64,000 bases of DNA from Anaeramoeba flamelloides. Taxonomy: Eukaryota > Metamonada > Anaeramoebidae. This document shows positions 36,586 to 46,515 of the stretch, in pieces. Under the pieces are notes generated by a model. It saw only the letters and a list, made by a program, of their open reading frames with translations, ran no database searches and was not told where the DNA came from. Position 1 is the first letter of the stretch. Every line of letters starts with the position of its first letter. Both the position numbers and the translations under genes were made by a program. Location: the NCBI GenBank assembly GCA_027625915.1, contig JANTQA010000070.1, forward strand, positions 12,157,001 to 12,221,000, written 5' to 3'.

Positions 36586-37889
36586 GTGTAAAAAAATATA
36601 CAAATTCGGGTACATAGTGCCCCACTCTTCGGAGTCGTGGAATACCAATTTATTAATCACAGTTTGTGGAATCTTATTATTAATAATCTTTCTATCGGTT
36701 TTTTACTCCTCCTGTTTCAGGACGTGGATAATTTTTAATTTGGTCATGTAAAAGATATAATATTTTTTTACTTTAATGTTTTAATTATTTTTCTTCTTCT
36801 CTTTTTTTTATTTAGTAAATTTTCTTTGATTACTCCTTTCTCACAATAAATAAATAAATAATAATAGTATTGATTTAAGAATGATAGTTATAATTATTAA
36901 AGTTTTATAGTAATTTAAAAATTTTACTAAGAAATTTAATTTTTTTTACAAGATAAAATTCAAATTTTCAAGATAATAATTTCTTGAAGATAAACTCCAT
37001 TTCACTCAAAGAGGCCCAGCCAAAAATAAATTGTCACTTTATTTTTAAGAATAAACTTGACTTGGATTGTTTAGAAATATGAGAAATATTAAACTTTGGA
37101 TTAGAGTCGATAATAATTAAAGAAAAGCCTGAACAAACCATAAATTTCAAAAAAAAAAAAATGTTAAAAAATTTTTTTAGCCCTTTTCATTGGAACATCT
37201 AGTTCAACATTTCCCAATTTCTTTAGGAAATTAAAATTGTTGACATAAATATTATTCACTTCTAAAAGTATCTACTTTAAAAGAACATTCAAACCCAAAC
37301 ATACTGAATGTTGATTTGAAGGTAAAAACATTTTTTTTTCAAATTTAATTTAAAAAAAAATAGTAAAAAGTAAAATACAAAAAAAGAAATATTTTGTAAA
37401 ATGAGAAAAAATAATTTTGATCTAAAAATTGAAAATTTTTGTTTTATATGAATAATGAATTAAACTCAGTGGATGTACTCTATTTCTTCAATAGAACTGC
37501 CGCCACTTTGACTGAAAAAGAGTTTATTTGGGAACCAATCCATTTTATATCCAATTTTCAATATCAATTTTTTTTTTTGAGAAAAATGATTTAAATTGTT
37601 ATAAGACCTCTTGTGAATAAGATCAAACAATTTGTTAAAAAAAAGTATCAAAATTGAAATTTTTTTTGCAATCTTTTTTCATTCTTTATAAACAGCTATT
37701 TTCAAAACCTTAAAAAATAAAAAAAATAAAAATTCCTTGTAAGATCTCAATTTAATTGAGAAAATTTTGTTAAAATTCTACCAAATGTTCATTTAGTAAA
37801 TCACCTGTATTTCGATAAGTTTTATATACTGATATTTATATTGAAATAAAAATTAAAATGACTTTTTATAAAATAAAAATTTAATTAAA

Positions 37890-38110
37890 AATCAAAGACT
37901 TTCCAACATAAAATGAAAAATATATTTTTCCTTTTTCAACTATCAACTTAATTTTTAATCAAATACAATGTTATTTTTTTTATTTTAAATTGGAAAACAT
38001 AAAATTTTGAAATTCAAAAAAGAGACTCATTAATAAAAATTTTTAAATGAAGTTAACTCATCCATTTCATAAGTCGAAAGCACAAATTACAAAAAAAAAA
38101 AAAATTAATG
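37890..38110 (-). repeat. repeat E, inverse copy
   Basis: Reverse complement of the 13656-13860 repeat. Matching features are CTTTCCAACATAAAATGAAA, AAAAGAGACTCATT, and TCCATTTCATAAGTCGAAAG followed by CACAAATTAC. Confidence 0.6.
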
Positions 38111-38344
38111 ATCTCCACAAGCTTTCATTTTATTTTTTAAAAATAATACTCCATTGAAGCATGTTCCACTTTTTAGACACAAGCTTTCAATAGAAATTTA
38201 AGTTGCAAAAAAATAAAAAAATTATTCAAAAAAACAGTACTATTAAAATCATTTGAAGAAAAAAAATCCTTAAAATGTATCTTAATTTGAGATTTTTATG
38301 TGTCCTAAATTCTATTAACAGTATATAATTAAATTTGGACTGGT

Positions 38345-38388
38345 TATATATATATATATATATATTATTATTATTATTATTATTATTA
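38345..38388. repeat. (TA)n(TTA)n microsatellite
   Basis: A run of TA dinucleotides passes directly into a run of TTA trinucleotides. Confidence 0.95.
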
Positions 38389-39229
38389 AAAGAGCAACTA
38401 TCGATGTGCGGTGGCATTTTTTATTTATTTCCTTTTCTTAGGTGATTGGTGATTTTCAATTTTTTTCTGAAAACCCGTAAAAGATAACACAATTTTGTGT
38501 TTTATGTGATTAATTAATTTATTTTTTCTATCAAAAATCCAAATTTAAAGGAGTAAGATTAATTTTTAGGAAGTTTTTAATAAAATAAATTTTTTGTTTT
38601 GTAAATTGAAATTTTCTTTTTCATTTTATCCAATTTACTAAAAAATCAAAAATTTTTATTTTAAAAAGCTCTAAATGTAAGAAAATCTAAAAAAATATTA
38701 TTTAAAACCTAAATAGGGTACATTTTTATAATGAATAGATGGAATTAATTTTATCTCCGAGCCGTTAGGATTTTTTTAATGTGTAACATTTAAATAAAAT
38801 TTATATTTTTTCTACTAAATCAATTGTAATTAGTAAACGTTTTTAGCTTCTCTGGATTTTTGTATTTATTAGGAAAAACGTCCATTTTTGTAGAATACAA
38901 TAGAAAAATGCAAGAAATGCTTCTATTTTTTTTTTTTTTTGGGATTTTTGAAATTAAAAAACTTTTCGAAAAATTTCTAATTATTTTGTAAATTCAAAAA
39001 AAAAATTATTAAATAAAAGTCATTAGTTTTTCCAGAATTAAAAAAAAAATGGGTAAAACAAAATATTATACCCTATTCTTTTGAATTATGGGAAGGTGCA
39101 AATTGTTTGTTTTTTTTTAATGATTTTTATGATTAGAAATTTAATTGATTTTCGAACCAAAAATGAATAAAAAACTTCCTTTTAGTTTACTTCATTTTTC
39201 TGTTTAATTAGAAAATTAATAGATTGGAC

Positions 39230-39555
39230 AGAAAAAAAAAAATATAAAAAAAAAAAAAAAACAGATAACTTGGCAACTCTAAAGTACTCAAAGGCACTTT
39301 CCATACTTGAGAAATTTTTGTTTAGAAATTTTAATAGAGAATCATAATTTTCTTTTTCATTGGCGAATGATAAGATGAATAATGAATCTTTATTTTGAAT
39401 AATATCAAAGATATTATTCTTATTATTTTTGTTTATGTGAATTAATTCTTTAATCCACATTTTTCGATTTTTTTTATAGAATAGACAATATCATAAAAAA
39501 TGATCTATATCTTCATCTATTTCTGAGTTATGGTATTTTTTACACTTACTGCAAA
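39230..39555 (-). mobile_element. decayed LINE, 3' end of reverse-transcriptase ORF
   Basis: On the minus strand the reading begins with a zinc-knuckle-like CSKC, then DHFL, one stop, YC and NRKMWIKEL. This is the C-terminal cysteine/histidine motif of non-LTR retrotransposon ORFs. NNIFDIIQNKDSLFILSF follows and matches [16 protein letters not shown] at 53190. At least one in-frame stop is present, and only the last roughly 100 codons survive. The 3' end (TACTTTAGAGTTGCCAAG) runs into poly-T. Confidence 0.75.
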
Positions 39556-40642
39556 AAAAAAAAAAATAAAAAAACATTTTTTGTCATCTTTACCTTTTCA
39601 CTCACACTTTTTTTCGTTCTTTTTCAAGGAAAATGAAAAATTAAAAATAACAAAAAAAATAATTATGAAAAAATGACTTTTGGGGATTTTCAAGTGCAAG
39701 TTCAAATTTGAGAACATTTAAAACTTGTAAATGAAAATGTAAAAAATATCTAGAACTGCTAGAGGAATTACACGAGTTCAGAAAGTTGAAATAGAAATTC
39801 TAAAATATTAAAATCAAAATTATGGCATGATCTTTTAAGGTAAAAATTGGTAAATGGATAGAAATAATTGTGAAAATTGTAAAAAATTTCCTATTTTTAT
39901 CAAAGAATTTCTCAGTGTGTATATATTACTGAGATTACAAAACTTATTCCAAGGTTTTTTTTATTCGTTATTTCACTGTTTTCAACTGAAAAGGTAGTCC
40001 ATAAGAAAAAGTTTAGCCAAAATACTTTTTTAGAGGAATCCAAAAATTTGACTTTGAAAAGTTAAGTAGATATTAACCGGAGATTGGTCAAATTTCTTAG
40101 TAACTTATTGGGAAATAAACCTCGTGATAATTCTAAAATGTTTCACTAAACATTACCTCTACAAATCCTGTTTGATACATAAATGAAGACCAGAATCCTT
40201 TTTCCTTTTTAAAAAAACTCTTTTTTAATTTTATGCAAATGTTCACTAATCAAAACCTTATAAAGTGTTGGAAACTGGTTTGAAAATATGTTATAAATGT
40301 ATTTTGAGGATTTAGAATTCTATAAATAGACTGAATTCTTGTGGTGACATGAATACTTTTTTGTGATTTTGATCATACAGTTTTCATTTTTTTTACTTTA
40401 ATCCTTTTCGGAGGAATTACAGAAAAAAAAAGCACAAAACCCAATCGGAACAAGCAGAATAATGAAAACGTTTCTTGCTGATCAAAGTTTCGTTTCAAGA
40501 TGAAAAGCATTTGTGATCATTTTTTTTAATTTTTATGTTTTTTTTTTTATTGTAACTTGAAACGATGATCGATCTTAAAATATAAATTTGAACAATTATT
40601 TTGGAAATCTTTCGTTTGAGGAATTTCAAAAGAAAAAACAAT

Positions 40643-40656
40643 AAAAAAGAAAAAAA
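40643..40656 (-). terminator. probable RNA polymerase III terminator
   Basis: On the minus strand a T6 tract starts six bases after the tRNA 3' end and is followed by a second T6 tract. Runs of at least four T residues terminate RNA polymerase III. AT-rich background lowers specificity. Confidence 0.65.
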
Positions 40657-40662
40657 TCCTTT

Positions 40663-40750
40663 TGGGAATAGTGAGACTCGAACTCACGACCTTTAGATTT
40701 CTTATTCATTGATTATGAGGCTAACGCGCTACCGACTGCGCTATATTCCC
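40663..40750 (-). tRNA. tRNA-Met(CAU), elongator, with 15-nt intron
   Basis: Acceptor arms GGGAATA and TATTCCC pair, with discriminator A. The D arm is TAGCGCAGTCGGTAGCGC, which also matches a pol III A box. The T arm GTGAGTTCGAGTCTCAC contains the B box. The anticodon loop CTCATAA is split after position 37 by ATCAATGAATAAGAA (40713-40699), the canonical site for nuclear tRNA introns. The mature tRNA is 73 nt without CCA. The anticodon stem and flanking AAGGTCGTGAGTTCGA match eukaryotic elongator rather than initiator tRNA-Met. Confidence 0.95.
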
Positions 40751-42038
40751 AAGGTACGGCTAAAATGCTCAAAACTGTAACATGAATATCATTTCTAATC
40801 CCAAATATTCTTTTTATAACTCAATACTCTTATCAAATAAAAAATCCTTAAATAATTTCTTGAGACATCAAAGATACCATAACCAACCTTAGTAAACTCA
40901 ATTAGTTTATTTTACCACCAATTAAAAAAACAAACAAACTCAACTTGAAATATTCGACATTTTGAAAAATTCAATTAATGTCTCAAAATTTCAAACAGAA
41001 TGTAATTACAACAAATAGGGTTTCATTGTTCAAAAGTATTAGAATCATAAGTGTGAGAAAACTATCCCTTCTTCATGTCTTCTGTTAACTAATAGACAAT
41101 TTCAAAGAAATACTTTTATTTGAATTCTAAATGGGAAAAAACTTTTCGCTTCCTTTTCCATTTCCTTAACTAAAAAGAGAGATCTCAAACAAGTAGGTTA
41201 CTATTTAAAAACTCTATTTGAAAAAGGAAATTGAAAATGAAGTGAAAATTTTTTCCATTTATAATTTAAATAACATTAGATAGAAATTCAGGCTCTCTTT
41301 TTATTGACTTCATTTGGTCTCTTTTTTGTATTACTTTGTGTATGGTTGAACGAACTAATAATTCAAATTGAATGATAAAAGAATTATCAAAAAAGTTAAA
41401 AAGATGAAAATATTTCACATTTAAATTTCAAAAACCAGAACAAAAAATCTCACTTTTCTTCACACTCTTTAATAAATAATTTAAGAGCAAAAATACATTA
41501 CAGTAAAATATATTTCAAAAATCTCAGATCCATATCGAAGAATAATTTTTTTAACAAACCATGGAACAGAAAGAATTATTCTTTTAATACAACACACAAC
41601 AACCTTTTTACTATTTGTTTTAAAATAAATGAAACAAAATTTTCATTCAGCTTTCCACATAAGATTTTAATAATCATGTAACATTTGGAACTTTTTATTT
41701 CTTAAAGTCAGCTTAAATCATTAATTTCCCTTTGAGAATTGGGACTTTTGATCTTTGATATTAATTATTGAGATGGGTTTTTTTGGAAAGTCGAATGATA
41801 ATTTTGATCTTTGTATTATGCAATTAACAGTATTGTATTTTAATTCTCACCATAAACTGAATCCTAACAAAATATTTGAACTTTAAAATAAAAAGTTTTA
41901 AAAAGGCCTTCAATAGACCCAAGTGGAATACTAATACAATCTTGCCCGATTTAAGAACTTGAAAGAACTTGTAATTTTCTTGATTTTGTCAAAAAAGCTT
42001 TTTTCATTTTTTTATCATTTTTCAGACAATTTGTCTCA
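40751..42038. other. intergenic between tRNA-Met and borealin
   Basis: Contains a repeat F palindrome (41113-41276) and otherwise unremarkable AT-rich sequence. The borealin promoter must lie here but no motif stands out. Confidence 0.6.
41113..41276. mobile_element. repeat F, palindromic MITE, decayed copy
   Basis: Opens TTTGAATTCTAAATGGGAAA and closes with the inverse TTTTCCATTTATAATTTAAA. Internal blocks GGAAATTGAAAATGAAGTGA match the 21303-21473 copy. The outer CTGG is degraded. Confidence 0.65.
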
Positions 42039-42892
42039 ATGAGGAAAACAAAAAATCAAGAGGAAACTCAAGAACAAAACAAGTTGACTGTTGTACAATT
42101 TGACGAAGAAAGTAATGATTCAATTTTTTGTTATCCTTTTTTGAACTTTAAAAAAAAAATTAAATAAATAACGGATAACTAAATTTTTTTCTCTTCTCTT
42201 TCGAAAACTCGAACAAAATGAAAATTACAAAACACCTTCTTGTGATTTCAATTGAATTCAAAAACACACTAATAAAATTAAAATTAGTCACTTTAAGACA
42301 AAAACAAATTCGTGAACAAACATCACAACTAATTATTCAACTTGAGCAACAATTATTGGATGAGCTCTCTGAAATTCCGCAACCTTTACTTGGAATGAAA
42401 ATGGGTGTGTTAATTGATCAGTACGATGGCGACTTAGGTGCCGTATTGTCTGAAAAAGAGAATAACGATACCAAACTTGAAGAATTCCCACAAAAAGAAA
42501 TCCATAAAATCAAGGATCGTATCTCAAATTTATTTCTTCATGTTCCAAACCAAGGAATCAGCCAAGAAGAAACCCCGCCACAAAATGAAAACCAAAAGCA
42601 ACAAATAACTTCTTTAATAGTAACACCCAAAAAAAAAAACTTGAATAAAGAAATCCCAATCGATCAAGAAATCGAACAAGTTAAGATTGAAAAAGAAGAA
42701 AGCAGCCCACTTACAGACATTGAAATAACTCAAAACAAAAACAATTCAATGAACCCTTCACCTCAAAAGAAAAAAGATCGTGTTCCAATTCAAGATTTGC
42801 TGGACACAAATGGCTTTTTTCGTAGAGACGTCCCACTAATTGAAATTTTCAATTCAAGAAGTTTTGAAATGAAATACTTAGCGAACAACTAA
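42039..42892 (+). CDS. borealin-like chromosomal passenger complex subunit (2 exons)
   Basis: Exons 42039-42111 and 42288-42892 join in phase 1 (donor GTAATG, acceptor TTAG), giving 225 residues. The spliced N-terminus reads VQFDEEITLRQKQI, then LEQQLLDELSEIPQPLLGM and a DQYDGDL stretch. This aligns with the borealin N-terminal helix of animals (DFDREVEIRIKQI, then LPKALREM), which bundles with survivin and INCENP and localises Aurora B. The middle is a low-complexity, Gln/Lys/Glu-rich linker, and the last 35 residues (from DRVPIQDLLD) are of unknown fold. The ATG at 42039 is the first possible and gives the conserved FD motif; without splicing that motif would be lost. An AATAAA lies about 60 bases past the stop. 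Homology rests on about 50 residues, so confidence is moderate to good. Confidence 0.78.
42112..42287 (+). other. 176-bp intron of borealin-like gene
   Basis: GTAATG to TTAG. It contains an in-frame ATG at 42218 and an open frame running into exon 2, which is a misleading alternative start. Splicing across it restores the borealin FDxExxxR motif. Confidence 0.75.
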
Positions 42893-43088
42893 AACCGCCA
42901 CTTTTGTCATTTTTAAACACATATTCTTTTATTATGAAAGAAAAAAATTTTTGAATAAAAATATTTTTTTTTTCTGTTTTTTATTTTTACTTTTTTATAT
43001 AATTAATTAACTCAAAATTGAAAAATCTGTTGAACTCATGATGTGTTGAATAGCACATCTATCTACATAGATCTGTCTGCATATTTTC

Positions 43089-43151
43089 ACACACACACAT
43101 ATCTATCCTATATCCATATCTATCTATCTATCTAGCTAGCTATCTATCTAT
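43089..43151 (+). repeat. CA and CTAT/CTAG microsatellite
   Basis: A CACACACACACA run is followed by ATCTATC-type tetranucleotide repeats with interspersed CTAGCTAGC. Confidence 0.9.
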
Positions 43152-43695
43152 ATAAACCCCATTTCAAAATTTTTAACCCACCAAAATCCAATTTTTGAAA
43201 AAAAAAATCTAATTTAATCAATTCAAGAAGAAATATCAAATTAGAACCTTTTATTCACTAATTGAAATGTTGACACCTTTTTATAAATTACAATACTCAA
43301 AAAACAAAAAATAAATAATTATCAATACTAATAAATTATCTGTGTGTTTTTAAAAATTTTGGAGAGAGCAAAACCAAAAAATTTATATTGATAAATCTGT
43401 TTAAATTCTATTAGGATAATTATCAATCAAATAATTGGATACCATTGGCTAATTTTATTTGAGCTATTCTATTTTAAACAACTCAACTTGAATATACTAT
43501 CAATTGTTGAAAAAAATATTGATCGAACGAAACAAGTTATGTAATTTACACAATGAAATGAATACAAAAAACTAATGAATGAAAAACTGATTTTCAAATT
43601 TTACAAAAAGCAAAATTATTTTCAATTTACATGGAATTGTATTATTGTGATTGTTTGGAACGATTTAACTGTGTGGAAATTTTTAAATTTTAGTT
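43150..43695 (+). mobile_element. repeat D copy 2, about 550 bp
   Basis: The closest match to 10650-11222. Shared blocks include CAAGAAGAAATATCAAATTA, AATAAATTATCTGTGTGT and ATCAATTGTTGAAAAAAATA. It is abutted on the right by the TIR element starting at 43704. Confidence 0.75.
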
Positions 43696-43703
43696 TTATA
43701 TAT

Positions 43704-44843
43704 ATCCCTTAGCACCCCGGGTTTGCCTAAAATTCATCAAGTTTTTTTAAAAAGATTTAAAATGATACTGATGTGCTAATATATTTATTGTCTTATTTGT
43801 CTTTAATCAAGATTTGAATTATAATAAAAAGTCAAAATAGTTCAAAGATAAATTAGTTATGTTATTTTTTTTTTTTTTGGAATTGGAAATAATAATAATA
43901 ATTAACCCTTTATTACATTTTTTAAAAGATTTTTATTTTTATTTTAATGTTTTAAATCAGAAATTTTATTACAGTAATAGTAATTCAAAACTCAACACAT
44001 TAAAGTATTATTAATAATAATAATCAAACAATATTGCTAATTTTATGATAAAAAAAATAAATAAAAAAATAAATTACTCAAAAAAATTTCAATAAATATC
44101 CAATCAAGAGAAAAATGAAATTCATTTCTTTAGGCCAAAATTAAAATTTTAATATGATTAATTTTCTAAAACTTTTATTTAAGCAATAGATAATAGAAAA
44201 AAAAAAAAAAAAAAAATATAAAATAATTTCATTTATTAAATTAGAATTAAACAAATATATATTACTTTTAAATAGATAAAATAATTATACCTAAATTTAA
44301 AAAAAAAATATAATAACTTTTTGTTATTATTTCATGATAATAAAATAATCTCCGAAACCAATTTTTTTTTTATTGAATTTTATTATTTCTAAAAATTTTG
44401 AATAATATATTTGTGAAATTTGAATTTTTCCTTTATAAATTAATCCAGATCTTGTTAAATAAGTTCTGATCTATGGTCTCTAATTCAATAATATTGATTA
44501 TTTTATATCTAGATTTTAAAAAGTCAAAAATTAAAAAACAGTAAAAAATAAAAAAAAAAATAATTATTAATCTTACTCGAACTATTGGCCAAATAATTTA
44601 AATTTGAAAAAAAATCTATGTCGAAAAAATTTCCAAATTTTACAATGAAAAAAAATTTGATTTTTTTTCTAATTTAATTTATATTTTTTTTTATTTTCAA
44701 ATTATTTAGAATCAAATATAGATATTGAAATTGAATGGTAATCAGTAGAGAAAATACAATTTTCTATGTGTTTGTCAAAATAAATTTTGAAATGAATAAA
44801 TTATTTAATAAAGCATTTTAGGCAATTTAGGGGTGCTAAGGAC
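43704..44843. mobile_element. 1.1-kb TIR element (TCCCTTAGCACCCC ends)
   Basis: The left end reads ATCCCTTAGCACCCCGGGTT then TGCCTAAAATTC. The right end, inverted, reads TCCTTAGCACCCCTAAATTG then CCTAAAATGC, giving roughly 30-bp TIRs. The interior has no transposase and includes repeat H, also present at 6150-6900. A third similar inverted end (GGGCTGCTAAGGGATA) at 45157-45178 suggests nesting or an alternative outer boundary with TA flanks. Superfamily unassigned. Confidence 0.7.
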
Positions 44844-45156
44844 ACCAAAAAAATTCTAGTAAAGTATTATGTGTTTTAAACATTAAAAATAAGAGGTTTT
44901 TGAGGTGTAGACAAACTTTTCAAAAAAAAAAAAAAAAATTATTTTGACAAAATTTAGAAAAATAATAAAATCACAATACCCAAAAAAAAATTCCTAATAT
45001 GGATAATTAATTTTCAAGTTATTTTTTTATTGTAAGTAACTATACAATTTTTTATTATAAAATTTTCTTTCTAAGATAATTGTTTAGAAATTCTATATTT
45101 TATAATGTTTTGATAACATTTCAAATTAAAAATTTGTTTGAAATGTTTTTAGTATA

Positions 45157-45178
45157 TTTGGGCTGCTAAGGGATATTA
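45157..45178 (-). repeat. extra TIR-like end of the TCCCTTAGCA family
   Basis: GGGCTGCTAAGGGATA is the inverse of the left end at 43704. If this is the true partner, the element would span 43704-45174 and the end at 44820-44843 would be internal or from a second copy. Confidence 0.5.
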
Positions 45179-45239
45179 ACTATTTTTCACTCAAAGAAGA
45201 CCAGTTATAATGTATGGAATACACATTTTTAAAGTTTTT

Positions 45240-46515
45240 GCAAGGATATTTCAAGAAAAATATTATTTTGGAAATTTTCAAAATTGAAATCATTTTTTCA
45301 CATATTTGTTTTTTTTGTATTTTTAGTTTTTTTTTTAAAACCTAATTCAGTTGCAAAACATTTTTTTATTTCAAGATCAATAGTAACTTGGTAAAAATAT
45401 GTTATTCTAAAGTTATTGAAACCAGGTTAATGGTTGTTGAGAAATCATATTGAATCTATTGGAATTATATTCGATCTTGATCTTGATATTTGTTTAATAA
45501 ATGTGAAAAATTTCCACTTCATTTTCAATTTCTTTTTCAAATAGAGACTCCAAATCCCAACACACTTCGCTTGGGGAATTGGTTTCTAAAATAAAAGTAT
45601 GTAAAGGAAAGTAAAAATTGTTTCCTATTTATTATTCATATACCAGTAGAAGTTCAAAACCAACATTGTTGTTTTTCTCAATATGTCCCTAAGAATTTGA
45701 GTTTTTCAATTTTTAAGAAAATTTATTGATTAATTAGTTTTCTTTCATACAGATATCAACTATTATTTGATGTGTATTATTCTACTTATTTCTTATTTGT
45801 TCTTGAGAGGTTAATTATATAAACTAATTGATATTTGAAAAAAAACGTTGGACCCTTTGACTGAAACAGAGTTTATTTATATATATCATTCTAGAAACAA
45901 TTGACACCTTTTTGAAAAAATTACCTTTCCCCCAAAGTTTAAAATATCTTCATCTATCAGCTATATAACCACAAACAATAAATTTAACAGATGGAACAAT
46001 TATAAAAAGTCCAAATAATAAAAGAAAATCGAAAAAAAAAGTTTTTTTGAAGTTAGCAAAATAAACTTTGTTTGTGTCAAATAGAACCAATTTTTTTTTC
46101 AAATAATATCAATTATTTTATATAATTAAACTACAAGAATAATAAAAAAAAAAAAAAGTAGATTAATATACACCCATTAATAGTTGACTCTTTTGAAACA
46201 AAACTAATATATCAATAAATTTTCTAAAAAATTGAAAAACTCTAATTCTTAGGTATTATTGAGAAAAACAACAATGTTCATTTTGATCTCTCAATTAAAG
46301 ATCCAAATAAAATACCAATAGGAACAAATATTATTTCTCTACAATTATTTGTACTATTTCAGTAAAATTCGAATAACATGCTTTAACTTGTTGACTATGA
46401 TCTTGCAATCTAAAAAAAAATTTACAACTGAATTAGGTTTTATAAAAAAATTGAAAAAAAAAAAAAAAAGCAAAATATGTGAAAAAATGATTTCAATTTT
46501 GAAATATCCATAATA
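45240..46515. mobile_element. 1.3-kb inverted-repeat element, left arm enlarged by a MITE
   Basis: Left-arm blocks ATTTTCAAAATTGAAATCAT (45275), AACCTAATTCAGTTG (45340) and ACATTGTTGTTTTTCTCAAT (45662) are matched in inverse order by TTCAATTTTGAAA (46492), CAACTGAATTAGGTT (46424) and ATTGAGAAAAACAACAATGT (46258). The left arm carries a repeat F copy at about 45493-45646 that the right arm lacks. No coding sequence lies between the arms. Confidence 0.7.
45493..45646. mobile_element. repeat F, palindromic MITE nested in an inverted-repeat arm
   Basis: The right end CATATACCAG is followed by TA. Internal blocks TTTCCACTTCATTTTCAATT and AACACACTTCGCTTGGGG resemble the copies near 21303 and 41113. 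The left CTGG end is lost. Confidence 0.6.

Larger units (their letters stand above)
34651..40662. other. 6-kb intergenic region with repeats, no gene seen
   Basis: Contains the second 197-bp palindrome (35982-36178), a 36395-36585 segment resembling 630-810, repeat E in inverse orientation (37890-38110), a decayed palindrome-like stretch at about 38162-38330, a TA/TTA microsatellite (38345-38388) and a decayed LINE 3' end (39230-39555). Other open frames are AT-driven. Confidence 0.65.

Noticed and set aside
39182-39460. 92-residue minus-strand open frame with plausible protein-like composition
   Set aside because: It is the tail of a decayed LINE; the matching frame at 53190 and the upstream H/C motif with an in-frame stop show it is not a host gene.
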